NCBI RefSeq assembly: GCF_004361735.1
Contig: NZ_SNVV01000001.1
Coordinates: 551,852 to 615,851, forward strand
DNA from: Azoarcus indigens
GTDB lineage: Bacteria > Pseudomonadota > Gammaproteobacteria > Burkholderiales > Rhodocyclaceae
Length of the DNA stretch: 64,000 nt
Reading direction: 5' to 3'
The translations under genes and the position numbers were made by a program. The first letter of the stretch is position 1. Every line of letters begins with the position of its first letter. The notes below the pieces were generated by a model that saw nothing but the letters and a program-made list of their open reading frames with translations, searched no databases and was not told the DNA's origin. Below, one piece after another: positions 17,587 through 25,462 of this stretch.

Positions 17587-18765
17587 ATGGACGTCGCCCC
17601 CGCCCCACTACGCCAGATGCCAGGCGAGGCGCCGTCGACGGCGCCGCGGCTGGATACCCTGCACTTCAACGCCACCAAGAGCTGCAACCTCGGCTGTACC
17701 TTCTGCTACGACAAGGCGGTACGCGGCCGCACCGAGAACCTGCCGCTGGAAACCGTGCGCGAAGTGGCTGAGGATGCCGCCGCGCTGGGCGCCCGCCGCG
17801 TCATCCTCTCCGGCGGCGAGCCGCTGGCGCGCAACGACTGGCGGGAGGTGGCGAGCACCTTCGCCGCCCACGGCATGGAAGTCTCCCTCGCCAGCAACGG
17901 CACCCTGTTCAGCGCCGGCGCGGTGGCTTTTCTCGCCACTCTGCCCAAGCTCAGCCTTTCCATCTCGATGGATGGCGGCCCGGCGGTGCACGACGCCCTG
18001 CGCGGCCAGCGCGGCGCCCATGCCCGTACCCGGGCCGGGCTGCGGCGGCTGCATGCGGCGGGGCTGAAGTTCGACATCAACGCCACCATCTTCAGCGCCA
18101 ACCTGAAGGAGGTGACGGCGCTGACTCGCATCGCCCGCGATTTCGGCTGCACCATGCGCCTCTCCCTGCTGCACCCCAACGGCCGCGGCGAGCACCTGGA
18201 GGAGCGCGCACTGGTCACGGAAGAAATCATGCAGTTGCGGGAGTACTGCCATGTGCTGCGCAAGCGCGCCGGCCTCAACATCTTCGTGAACCTGCCGCCG
18301 CTGCTGCAGTACCTGGACGAGATCATCCCCGGCCGCGGCGTGGCCTGCGGCTGGGCGGAGAACTTCTGCGGCGTGCTGGCGAACGGCGATGTCTCCATCT
18401 GCGGCGTCGCCAGCGACGAGCCGGCGCTGGTGGCCGGCAACGTGCGCCAGCGGCGCTTCCGCGACATCTGGCGGGAGTCGCCGCTGTTCCGCTACACCCG
18501 CTCGCTGCGCACCGCCGATCTGCACGGCATCTGTGGCCGCTGCCCCTTCAACGGCGTGTGCGGCGGCGCCTGCCGGCTCTCGGCCTTCCGCGAACAGGAG
18601 GACTTTCTCGCGCCCTACGCCCTGTGCCAGCACTTCTACGACGCCGGCTACATCCCGGAGCACCTGCTGGAGGACGCGCCTGCCGGGCCGCCCAGGGTGG
18701 CGCGGCCGCCGGCACCGCAGCGCCTGGGCGGCAGCCTGGCCGGCATCCCGGTGCGGCAAGCCTGA
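17587..18765 (+). CDS. Radical SAM/SPASM peptide-modifying enzyme
   Basis: A 392-residue radical SAM enzyme. The cluster motif is Cys33-x3-Cys37-x2-Cys40 (CNLGCTFC), followed by the SAM-binding ILSGGEP. The C-terminal SPASM region has FCGVLANGDVSICGV and CGRCPFNGVCGGAC plus a later CQHF, enough cysteines for two auxiliary 4Fe-4S clusters. It ends in a proline-rich tail. No PqqD-like recognition domain precedes the core, which begins almost at once. SPASM enzymes of this kind install thioether, C-C or related crosslinks, or modify cysteine-containing peptides. The gene 4 bases upstream encodes the likely substrate. No transporter or protease gene adjoins the pair. Confidence 0.88.
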   Translation: MDVAPAPLRQMPGEAPSTAPRLDTLHFNATKSCNLGCTFCYDKAVRGRTENLPLETVREVAEDAAALGARRVILSGGEPLARNDWREVASTFAAHGMEVSLASNGTLFSAGAVAFLATLPKLSLSISMDGGPAVHDALRGQRGAHARTRAGLRRLHAAGLKFDINATIFSANLKEVTALTRIARDFGCTMRLSLLHPNGRGEHLEERALVTEEIMQLREYCHVLRKRAGLNIFVNLPPLLQYLDEIIPGRGVACGWAENFCGVLANGDVSICGVASDEPALVAGNVRQRRFRDIWRESPLFRYTRSLRTADLHGICGRCPFNGVCGGACRLSAFREQEDFLAPYALCQHFYDAGYIPEHLLEDAPAGPPRVARPPAPQRLGGSLAGIPVRQA

Positions 18766-18920
18766 AGAAGAAAGCGGTCAGCCCGCCGGAACCATCCGCC
18801 GCCCTCGGCTGCCGATCTGCGCGCAGCGGGGGCGGCACCTCATTGTTGGCTGCCGCTGGATAGTCAAATCAGAAGACGGGATTTATCCAGCCCGCTGCCA
18901 ACAGAATAATCCGCTTCATG

Positions 18921-18940
18921 GACCCGCCCGGCGGGTCTTT
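18921..18940 (+). terminator. Hairpin after the radical SAM gene
   Basis: GACCCGC-CCG-GCGGGTC followed by TTT. It lies 155 bp after the radical SAM stop and 28 bp before the SDR start, so it could end the first unit or attenuate the second. Confidence 0.55.
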
Positions 18941-18967
18941 CCCTAGCGAACGGAAGCGGAGAAAGGC

Positions 18968-19720
18968 ATGAACACAGCAAAGCACCCCACCCAGGTCGCC
19001 ATCGTCACCGGCGCCTCCCGCGGCATAGGCGCCGCCATCGCTCGCCAGCTGGCCGAAAACGGTTATGCGGTGGTGGTCAATTACGCCGGCAGGGCGGCCG
19101 AGGCGGACGCGGTGGTGCAGTCCATCGCTGCAGCAGGCGGCCAGGCCATTGCGGTGCAGGCCGACGTGTCCGACCCTGCGGCGGCAAAGCGCTTGTTCGA
19201 CACCGCTGAACAACACTATGGCCGCATCGACGTGCTGGTGAACAACGCCGGCATCATGCCCGCCAACCTGCCCCACCTCGGCGACACCGACGACGCCACC
19301 TTCGACCGCCTATTCGCGGTGAACGTGAAGGGCAGCTTCAACACCCTGCGGGAGGCGGCGACCCGGCTGCAACAGGGCGGCCGCATCATCAACTTCTCCA
19401 CCAGCGTGATCGGCCTCGCGCTGCCGGGCTATGCGCTGTACGCGGCGACCAAGAGCGCCATCGAGACCATCACCAACATCATGGCCAAGGAACTGCGCGG
19501 CAGGGAGATCCGCATCAACGCCATCGCCCCCGGGCCGACCGCCACTGCGCTTTTCCTCGACGGCAAGACGCCGGAGATGGTGGAACGCCTGGCGAAGATG
19601 GCGCCGCTGGAGCGCCTGGGCACGCCGGAAGACATCGCCGCCGCGGTCGCCTTCCTCGCCAGCCCGGCCGCCGGCTGGATCAACGGCCAGACGCTGCGGG
19701 CCAACGGCGGCATCGTCTGA
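18968..19720 (+). CDS. SDR family oxidoreductase
   Basis: A 250-residue classical short-chain dehydrogenase/reductase. The NAD(P) loop is TGASRGIGAAIA, with NNAG at about residue 90, active-site Ser in STSV and the YxxxK motif in YAATKSA. The C-terminus has SPAAGWINGQTLRANGG. It is close to 3-oxoacyl-ACP reductase-like enzymes. The Asn and Arg-containing region after the second strand (NYAGRAAEAD) suggests NADP(H) preference. Start ATG with GGAGA upstream. The substrate is unknown, and no operon partner is evident. Confidence 0.9.
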   Translation: MNTAKHPTQVAIVTGASRGIGAAIARQLAENGYAVVVNYAGRAAEADAVVQSIAAAGGQAIAVQADVSDPAAAKRLFDTAEQHYGRIDVLVNNAGIMPANLPHLGDTDDATFDRLFAVNVKGSFNTLREAATRLQQGGRIINFSTSVIGLALPGYALYAATKSAIETITNIMAKELRGREIRINAIAPGPTATALFLDGKTPEMVERLAKMAPLERLGTPEDIAAAVAFLASPAAGWINGQTLRANGGIV

Positions 19721-19838
19721 GCCGGACGGGCGCCGGCGCCACGCCGGAGCGGGTCCAGCGTCGGCGGAATTTACAACCGTCCGCGGCCAGCGCCTGGCCC
19801 TTGCCCGGCAAACCAAGGGGAATGCGCCTCTACTTCTT

Positions 19839-19855
19839 TGGCATATTCATTGCTT
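19839..19855 (+). promoter_or_regulatory. Sigma-54 (-24/-12) promoter
   Basis: TGGCATATTCATTGCTT fits the RpoN consensus TGGCAC-N5-TTGCW, with GG and GC exactly ten bases apart. It lies 41 bp upstream of the PEP-CTERM-like gene, in the same orientation, so the transcript would begin about 30 bp before the start codon. Confidence 0.75.
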
Positions 19856-19896
19856 GTTGGGCAAAAAAACCAGCACCAATGGAGAGAGCGGAGGCA

Positions 19897-20412
19897 ATGA
19901 GGCAGAAACTTGAGCTTGCATTGCTGGCCACGCTGGCCGGCGCCCTTCCTGCGGCGCCGGCCGCGGCGGCACCGCTGGAGTGGAAGACGGCCCCAGCCGC
20001 GCGCGCCCTGCTGCAACTGGAACACCCTCTCCTCACGGTGGCGCCGCTGCCGCCCGGGCAGACGCCCCGGCATGCACTGGTGGCGGCCGCGCCGCCGGGC
20101 GGCCCGGCCCAGGATGCCGGCAACGAGCGCCTGCCCGCCTTCGCCGCCACCGCTTTCCTGCAGCTCACACTGCCGCCCGCACTGCCTCCCCCGCTGGCCG
20201 CCCCGCGCGGCAATGAAAGCCCCGACATCGGCGACGTCGGCGGCCTGGGCAGCAGGCTGGGGCCGGATACCCGCTTCATGCTGGCCTTCGGCGCCAGCGC
20301 GCCCTGGCCCGGCGGCTTGCGGACGCACACCTTGCCGGCGCCCTCCCCCCTCACCCTGCTGCTGTTCGGCCTCGGCGCCTGCGGCGCCCGGGGGTGGCGC
20401 GGCAGGCGCTGA
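19897..20412 (+). CDS. PEP-CTERM-like exported protein (PAP variant)
   Basis: A 171-residue secreted protein with a Sec signal peptide (MRQKLELALLATLAGALP..., cleavage near AAAAP), a low-complexity Pro/Ala/Leu-rich body, and a C-terminus of the PEP-CTERM layout. That layout is LPAPSPLTLLLFGLGACG followed by Arg-rich ARGWRGRR: motif, hydrophobic segment, basic tail. The motif reads PAP instead of PEP. Such tails are recognised by exosortase and the proteins are linked to exopolysaccharide or floc matrix. GCGGAGG precedes this ATG; another ATG 18 bp upstream is weaker. No exosortase gene is in the window. Confidence 0.7.
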   Translation: MRQKLELALLATLAGALPAAPAAAAPLEWKTAPAARALLQLEHPLLTVAPLPPGQTPRHALVAAAPPGGPAQDAGNERLPAFAATAFLQLTLPPALPPPLAAPRGNESPDIGDVGGLGSRLGPDTRFMLAFGASAPWPGGLRTHTLPAPSPLTLLLFGLGACGARGWRGRR

Positions 20413-20430
20413 GACGGGGCAACAAACGCT

Positions 20431-20934
20431 TCAGCCTGCCGCCTGCCGGCGCGGCACCACCAAACGGGAAGTGAGCACCTGCAGCACGTCGCCGTGCTGG
20501 TTACGGGTTTCGCTGCGCAGGGTGACGATGCCGCGGTCCGGCTTGGAACGCGAAGGCGTCACCTCCAGCACCTCGCTGACCACCGTCAGCACATCGCCCG
20601 GCCGGGTAGGCCGCGGCCAGCTGACTTCGCCGCCGGCGCCTATGATGCCGCCGGCAATCGGTGCGCCGCCCTCCACCAGCAGCCGCATGGTCAGCGCCGC
20701 GGTATGCCAGCCGCTGGCGGCGAGCCCGCCGAACAGGGTGCCGCGCGCCGCTTCATCGTCCAGGTGGAAGGGCTGGGGATCGAACTCGCCTGCAAAAGCC
20801 TTGATCTGACTTTCCTCCAGCGCGTGGGAGGCGCTGGTGAAGCGCATGCCCACCTGGATGTCATCCAGGTAGTAGGGCTTGCTGCGGTCGAAGCGGGTCT
20901 GCTGCGCGGTGTGCTGAGCGCTCTCTTGAGTCAT
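20431..20934 (-). CDS. MaoC-like (R)-specific enoyl-CoA hydratase family protein
   Basis: A 167-residue MaoC/hot-dog dehydratase. The hydratase signature is visible as FAGEFDPQPFHLDDEAAR, with catalytic Asp and His as in PhaJ-type enzymes, followed by LFGGLAASGWHTAAL. These enzymes hydrate enoyl-CoA to (R)-3-hydroxyacyl-CoA. GGAGGAG lies upstream of the ATG. It is divergent from a TetR gene with a perfect inverted repeat between, so it is very probably repressed by that TetR. Confidence 0.9.
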   Translation of the reverse strand: MTQESAQHTAQQTRFDRSKPYYLDDIQVGMRFTSASHALEESQIKAFAGEFDPQPFHLDDEAARGTLFGGLAASGWHTAALTMRLLVEGGAPIAGGIIGAGGEVSWPRPTRPGDVLTVVSEVLEVTPSRSKPDRGIVTLRSETRNQHGDVLQVLTSRLVVPRRQAAG

Positions 20935-21004
20935 GCTGCTCCTCCTGCCTCGTCGGGCGGTCTTGGCCGCGCACTCGCGCGACCCTCGGGGTTGGAGCTC
21001 ATAG

Positions 21005-21018
21005 ATTACGAGCGTAAT
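21005..21018. promoter_or_regulatory. TetR operator between maoC-like and tetR genes
   Basis: ATTACG-AG-CGTAAT, a perfect inverted repeat in the 132-bp space between the divergent starts, in the normal position for a TetR autoregulatory operator. The same half-sites occur, more widely spaced, upstream of the thiolase gene (12854-12889). Confidence 0.65.
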
Positions 21019-21066
21019 GTATGATGTCAAGCAATGCCGCCAGGACTGGCGGCCAGGAGCAAGAAC

Positions 21067-21660
21067 ATGAAAGTGAGCAGGGAACGCGCCGCCGAGAACC
21101 GCGAGCGGGTTCTGGACGTGGCCTCGCGGCTGTTCCGCGAGAAGGGCATAGACGGCATCGGCGTCGCCAGCCTGATGAAGGAGGCCGGCCTCACCCACGG
21201 CGGCTTCTACGGCAGTTTCGCCTCCAAGGCGGCGCTGGCGGCGGAAGCCTGCGAGCGCGCCGGCCAGCAGTCGGTACGGCGCTGGCGGCGCATCATCGAC
21301 GGTGCCCGCAGCCGGGGAGAAGACCCTTACGCCGCGCTGATCAGCGCCTATCTCTCCCCTGCACACCGCGACAACCCTGGCCAGGGCTGCATGTTCACCA
21401 CGCTGGCAGTGGAAGCGCCGCGTCAGGAGCCCGAGCTGCGCCAGGCGCTGGGTGCCAATCTGCAAAGCCTGCTGGCGCTGCTGCGGGAGGTGGCCCCCGG
21501 CGAAGACGCGGCCAGCCGCGAGGCCCGGGCGCAGACCACGCTATCGACGATGGTGGGCGCCCTGATGCTGGCGCGGGCCCTGCCGGACGAGGCGGAATCC
21601 GGACGGCTGCTGGCCGCCGCGCGCGCCACCCTGCTCGCCGGGTGCGGCGAGGCCCGCTGA
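21067..21660 (+). CDS. TetR/AcrR family transcriptional regulator
   Basis: A 197-residue TetR repressor. The N-terminal helix-turn-helix spans ~residues 8-55: NRERVLDVASRLFREKGIDG, then VASLMKEAGLTHGGFYGSFA, the latter typical of the NemR/AcrR subgroup (GGFYxHF). The C-terminal ligand domain has no assignable ligand. AGGAG lies upstream of the chosen ATG. It is divergent from the maoC-like gene and presumably regulates it through the repeat at 21005-21018. Confidence 0.9.
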   Translation: MKVSRERAAENRERVLDVASRLFREKGIDGIGVASLMKEAGLTHGGFYGSFASKAALAAEACERAGQQSVRRWRRIIDGARSRGEDPYAALISAYLSPAHRDNPGQGCMFTTLAVEAPRQEPELRQALGANLQSLLALLREVAPGEDAASREARAQTTLSTMVGALMLARALPDEAESGRLLAAARATLLAGCGEAR

Positions 21661-21679
21661 CCCGGCCCGGGCAGGCACC

Positions 21680-22684
21680 TCACTCCTCCATCAACATCTG
21701 CTTCAGGTAATCCGGCAGGTTGGACAGCACCAGCGTGCCGGCCTCGCGGTCGTACTGCACGGCGCCGGAGCGCAGGCTGGCGCGGTCGAACTCCAGCTTC
21801 CACTCCTCGGCGCTGGCCTTGAAGCGCACCAGCGGGCGGATGGCGCGGCGGTCGGGCACGAAGCCGCTCGCCAGCTTCACGTCCTCCGCGGTCAGCGCCC
21901 TGCTCAGTTGCTCCGGCTGATCCGGCCACACTTCCTTCGCCACCTCGTCTATCGCCAGCGGCGCGCCGCTCTCGCCCAGTTCGTCCAGATAGACGTGGGC
22001 ACGCTGCATCAGCGCGTCCCGCGCCTGCGGCTCCAGGTGCTGGGTGTCGGCGAAGTGGGTCAGCGTCTGCACCAGCTTCTTGGTTTCCTTCAGCGCGATC
22101 ACCACGTCGCTGCAGCCGATGAAGCGCTTGAACCAGCCGGCGACGTCGCCGCGGCCCTTGAGGAAGCTGATGTAGCGCTCGTCGCCGCGCTGCCAGCCGC
22201 TGAGGTCGATGCGCCCGGCGGCGCGCAGCTCGTTCAGGTCCAGGTAGCTGCAGTCGAAGATGTCCAGGCTGCCATTGACCGCGCTGCCCACCTTCTCGCC
22301 CACCAGCGCCACCCACAGGCAGTCGGTGTCGCCCTCCTTGATGCGGCTGATCACCACATGGCCGCCGCTGTCCAGCTCATCGTCGGCGCAGGCTTGCAGC
22401 AGCTCCATCATCTGCTTCGACAGGCTGATGAAGTCCGTCTTGCGCTCGACCACGTAGTCGCGCACCAGCTCCACCATCGGGAAGGTGGCGATGTCGGCCT
22501 CGAAGTGGCCGTACCCCTTGCCCGCCCTGTTCGCGTACTGGCTGCACAGCTGCTCCACCAGCCGCACCGCGGCGTTGTCCAGCGCGCAGGCGGTGCTGCG
22601 CAGCTCGATGCCCGCCGGCCCTTCCGGCCCCTTCACCAGCTTGTGGACGACCAGATCGGTAATGGTGTGCTGAACCTCGGACAT
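21680..22684 (-). CDS. ndpA: Nucleoid-associated protein NdpA/YejK family
   Basis: A 334-residue member of the NdpA (YejK) family, close to the usual length of ~335. These proteins associate with the nucleoid and bind DNA gyrase/topoisomerase. Recognised by IVHKLVK-like start (VVHKLVKGPEGPAGIELR), FPMVELVRDYV and LDIFDCSYLDLNELRAAGRIDLSGW followed by YISFLKGRGDVAGWFKRFIGC, which is highly typical. It is divergent from a small gene with an SOS-box-like promoter. Confidence 0.92.
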   Translation of the reverse strand: MSEVQHTITDLVVHKLVKGPEGPAGIELRSTACALDNAAVRLVEQLCSQYANRAGKGYGHFEADIATFPMVELVRDYVVERKTDFISLSKQMMELLQACADDELDSGGHVVISRIKEGDTDCLWVALVGEKVGSAVNGSLDIFDCSYLDLNELRAAGRIDLSGWQRGDERYISFLKGRGDVAGWFKRFIGCSDVVIALKETKKLVQTLTHFADTQHLEPQARDALMQRAHVYLDELGESGAPLAIDEVAKEVWPDQPEQLSRALTAEDVKLASGFVPDRRAIRPLVRFKASAEEWKLEFDRASLRSGAVQYDREAGTLVLSNLPDYLKQMLMEE

Positions 22685-22753
22685 GCGTGCAACCCGGAAA
22701 AGACAAAGGGCGGCGATTGTCTCACGCCGCCCCCTTCAAGCCGACACGGCGAG

Positions 22754-22771
22754 ACTGTATATTCATACACA
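22754..22771 (+). promoter_or_regulatory. SOS (LexA) box-like sequence
   Basis: CTGTATATTCATACAC matches the CTG-N10-CAG LexA box at all but the last base, with the typical AT-rich alternating core. It lies 26 bases before the start of the small gene at 22797, where it would overlap the promoter. Confidence 0.5.
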
Positions 22772-22796
22772 TACCCAAGAGAAAAGGACGCCTCCA

Positions 22797-23054
22797 ATGG
22801 CCCCCGCCCACCCGATAGACCTGGAGCTGGTGGAACTGCCGCCCACCGCCCTGCAAGCCTGGCTGCACATCCTGCGCCGCCATTGCCCGCGCCTGCTGGT
22901 GCCGGCAGATCCCGCCCGCGCCCCGCGCATCCTCAGCGCCGCCGGCACCACCGGCCGGCTGCTGGACGGCGGAGAACTGGAACTGCTCTCCACCACCGCC
23001 GAGGGCGACCAGCTCTTCCTCGTGGTCGGCGCCGGCCAGTGGCATTGGCGCTAG
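22797..23054 (+). CDS. Small protein of unknown function behind a LexA-like site
   Basis: 85 residues, no signal peptide or membrane segment. The N-terminal half has hydrophobic and His/Arg-rich segments (LQAWLHILRRHCPRLLVP). The C-terminal half resembles a small beta fold (GRLLDGGELELLSTTAEGDQ, LFLVVGAGQWHWR). No family recognised. Its interest is the upstream CTG-N10-CAC box, which suggests DNA-damage control. It is divergent from ndpA and upstream of the H-NS gene but separated from it by 155 bp. Confidence 0.6.
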   Translation: MAPAHPIDLELVELPPTALQAWLHILRRHCPRLLVPADPARAPRILSAAGTTGRLLDGGELELLSTTAEGDQLFLVVGAGQWHWR

Positions 23055-23209
23055 GACGCAGCGCCGCGTGATCTAGTTCTTTAATAATACGAAAGGCCTA
23101 GCCCGGAAAATATCCGGCATGGCATCATCCGACGCAGATATCCCGTGCTTTTCATATACGCACTCGCGCCCCACGCTGCCTGCCCAACGATAACGTCGGC
23201 AAGACGACC

Positions 23210-23578
23210 ATGGACCTTTCGACCTATACCCTGCCCCAGCTCAAGCAACTGCAAGTCCGCATCGACAAGGCCATCGCCCGCCAGCAGGCCGACCTCAAGG
23301 GCACGATGCGCAAACGCCTGGACAAGCTCGCCCGCGAGCACGGGCTGTCGCTGGAGGAACTGGTGGCCGGCACCGGGGATATTGTCGATGCCAGGCCGCC
23401 GGTACAACGGGCGCCGGTCGCCGCCAAGTACCGCCATCCGAGCAACCGCGACCTCGCCTGGAGCGGCCGCGGCCGCACACCTCACTGGGTCACGGCCTAC
23501 CTCGCCAACGGCGGCACCATGGACGCCCTTGCCATTGCCGCCGAGAAGCTAGCACCCAGGCTGCCGCGCATGCGCTGA
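23210..23578 (+). CDS. H-NS family histone-like protein
   Basis: A 122-residue H-NS/BpH3-type nucleoid protein. The N-terminus is an oligomerising coiled coil (LPQLKQLQVRIDKAIARQQA). The C-terminal domain carries KYRHPSNRDLAWSGRGRTPHWV, the betaproteobacterial form of the H-NS DNA-binding motif (consensus ..Y..P..p..tWsGrGr.P.W). It is expected to silence AT-rich, horizontally acquired DNA, such as the retron island in this window. It is followed by a strong terminator. Confidence 0.93.
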   Translation: MDLSTYTLPQLKQLQVRIDKAIARQQADLKGTMRKRLDKLAREHGLSLEELVAGTGDIVDARPPVQRAPVAAKYRHPSNRDLAWSGRGRTPHWVTAYLANGGTMDALAIAAEKLAPRLPRMR

Positions 23579-23590
23579 ACACGGAAAAGG

Positions 23591-23618
23591 AACCCGCCGA
23601 CATCGAAGTCGGCGGGTT
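23591..23618 (+). terminator. Terminator after the H-NS gene
   Basis: Perfect 11-bp stem AACCCGCCGAC / GTCGGCGGGTT with a 6-base loop, 13 bases after the H-NS stop. Its A/T ends make it usable in both directions, so it may also serve the convergent gene at 23675. Confidence 0.8.
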
Positions 23619-23674
23619 CTCAAAGCCGGCGGGCGCAGAGAAGTGAGGAGAGTTGCCCGCCGGAGGGAAAGGGC

Positions 23675-24907
23675 TCAGGCGCTGCGGACGCGCTCCCTGA
23701 GCAAGGGCTGGGTGGCGGCCGGCGGCGCCATCGGCGCGGGCGGCACGCAGGCGCCGCCGGGAAAGCCGGTGGATGCCGGCGGCAGGCCGGCGAGGCCGCG
23801 CAGTTCGTCCGGGGAGCGGGCGCCGCAGAGGATCATGGCGCGCTCCAGATCCTGGGCGAGGAAATCGAACACCGCATCCACCCCCGCTTCGCCTGCGGCG
23901 GCCAGGCCATAGAGGAAGGGGCGGCCGAGGAAGACGGCGGTGGCGCCCAGGGCCAGGGCCTTGGCGATGTCGGCGCCGCTGCGGAAGCCGCCATCCACGA
24001 ACACCGGCACCCGCGCCGCCACCGCCTCCAGCACCGCCGGCAGCTGGCTGATGGCGGCCGGGGCGGCGGCGAGCTGACGGCCACCGTGGTTGGAAACGAT
24101 GACGCCATCCGCCCCTGCCGCGACCGCCTGGCGGGCATCTTCCGGATGCAGCAGGCCCTTCACCACCAGCGGCCCCGCCCAATGCCGGCGCAGCCAGGCG
24201 AAGTCCTGCCAGGCCAAGCTGCGGTCCATGGCGCGGGCGAGCAGCGCCGCCTGCGCCTGGGTGGAGAGCCGGGCGCCCTGCTCAGCCGCCAGGTTGGCGA
24301 AATCCGGCATGGGCGCAAACAGCTGGCGCAGGCTCCAGGCCGGATGACGGCAGAGGTCGGCAGCCAGCCGCAGCGAGGGCTTGAAGGGCACGCGGAAACC
24401 ATTGCGCAGATCGCGCGGGCGGCGGCCGCTCACCGCCACATCCACCGTCAGCACCAGCACCTTGTAGCCGGCGGCGCGGGCGCGCGCCAGCATGTGTTCG
24501 GCGATGCCGCGGTCGGACATCACATAGAGCTGCAGCCACAGGCTGGCATCGGCCTGCTGCCGCACCGCTTCCAGCCGCATGTTGGAGGCGGTGGACAGGC
24601 AGAAGGGCACGCCGGCACGGCCGGCGGCGCGGGCCAGCATGGCGTCGCCGCCCGGGCGGTAGAGGGCGTTGAAGCCGGTGGGCGCAACCGCATAGGGCCG
24701 GGCCCAGCGCTCGCCGAAGACTTCGACGGCGCTTTCCACCCGGCCGGTGTCGCGCAGCGCGCGCGGCAGCAGCAAGGTGTGCTCCAGCGCGTGGAGGTTG
24801 CGGCGCAGGCCGCTTTCGTCCTCGGCGCCACCTTCCAGGTAGTCGAACACGAAGCGCGGCAGGTGGCTGCGGGCGCGGTCGCGCAGGTCGTCCAGGCAGG
24901 CGAGCAT
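23675..24907 (-). CDS. FMN-dependent 2-hydroxyacid oxidase/dehydrogenase (LldD-like)
   Basis: A 410-residue member of the FMN alpha-hydroxyacid dehydrogenase family (L-lactate, mandelate, glycolate enzymes), which oxidises an L-2-hydroxyacid to the 2-oxoacid. Features: FVFDYLEGGAEDE near the start, PTGFNALYRPGG, QLYVMSDRG, LTVDVAVSGRRPRDLRNGF, a Lys in VVKGLL and the catalytic His-Arg in SNHGGRQL. The usual LDGA after that motif reads LAAA here. An extra proline-rich C-terminal tail follows. It is the last gene of the ior-TRAP run, 10 bp after a thioesterase, which suggests an aromatic hydroxyacid substrate. Confidence 0.88.
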   Translation of the reverse strand: MLACLDDLRDRARSHLPRFVFDYLEGGAEDESGLRRNLHALEHTLLLPRALRDTGRVESAVEVFGERWARPYAVAPTGFNALYRPGGDAMLARAAGRAGVPFCLSTASNMRLEAVRQQADASLWLQLYVMSDRGIAEHMLARARAAGYKVLVLTVDVAVSGRRPRDLRNGFRVPFKPSLRLAADLCRHPAWSLRQLFAPMPDFANLAAEQGARLSTQAQAALLARAMDRSLAWQDFAWLRRHWAGPLVVKGLLHPEDARQAVAAGADGVIVSNHGGRQLAAAPAAISQLPAVLEAVAARVPVFVDGGFRSGADIAKALALGATAVFLGRPFLYGLAAAGEAGVDAVFDFLAQDLERAMILCGARSPDELRGLAGLPPASTGFPGGACVPPAPMAPPAATQPLLRERVRSA

Positions 24908-24917
24908 GGGTTTCTCC

Positions 24918-25340
24918 TCAGGCTGGCAGCAAGGCGCGCAGCGCCTCCGGCAGCGCCACCGCCTTGATGCGCTCCGGGTCTTCGGGGTGGCGGGTGGCGA
25001 ACACCCTCACCTCGGTGCATTCCAGCAGCAGTTCGTCACCGCGGTGCACGCTGTGCGTCATGACGAAGCTCTTCTGCCGCCATTCGCTGATGCGGCTGCG
25101 TACTTCGATGCGCTGGCCGTAGCGCGCCGGGCGCAGGAAACGCGCCTGGGTGTCCACCAGCGGCGTGCCGATGATGCCGTTGTGCGGCGTCAGCTCGCGC
25201 CACTCCGGCAGGCCGTAGGCGCGGAAGTAGTGTCGGGAAGCGGCATCCATCCAGCGGAAGTAGTTGGGGAAATAGACGATGCCGGCGGGATCGCAGTCGC
25301 CGAACTCGACCTCGGTGGCGTAGTGCTGGGTATCGTTCAT
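24918..25340 (-). CDS. Acyl-CoA thioesterase (4-hydroxybenzoyl-CoA thioesterase type)
   Basis: A 140-residue hot-dog thioesterase. The N-terminal FGDCDPAGIVYFPNYFRW contains the catalytic Asp of the 4HBT family. It hydrolyses an acyl- or aroyl-CoA to acid and CoA. It is 10 bp upstream of the 2-hydroxyacid oxidase gene and downstream of the TRAP genes. It is paralogous to 56731-57150, sharing GIIGTPLVD and KSFVM.H motifs. Confidence 0.9.
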   Translation of the reverse strand: MNDTQHYATEVEFGDCDPAGIVYFPNYFRWMDAASRHYFRAYGLPEWRELTPHNGIIGTPLVDTQARFLRPARYGQRIEVRSRISEWRQKSFVMTHSVHRGDELLLECTEVRVFATRHPEDPERIKAVALPEALRALLPA

Positions 25341-25462
25341 CGTTCGCGGCGGAAAAGGATTGAAAGAGGGCGCCGCGGGAGCCGGCGGAGCGCGGCTCGC
25401 CGACGGGGCGACGCAGCCGCCCTGGGGCCCGGCCGCCCTGCGGCGGCCGGGCCGGCGACGGC

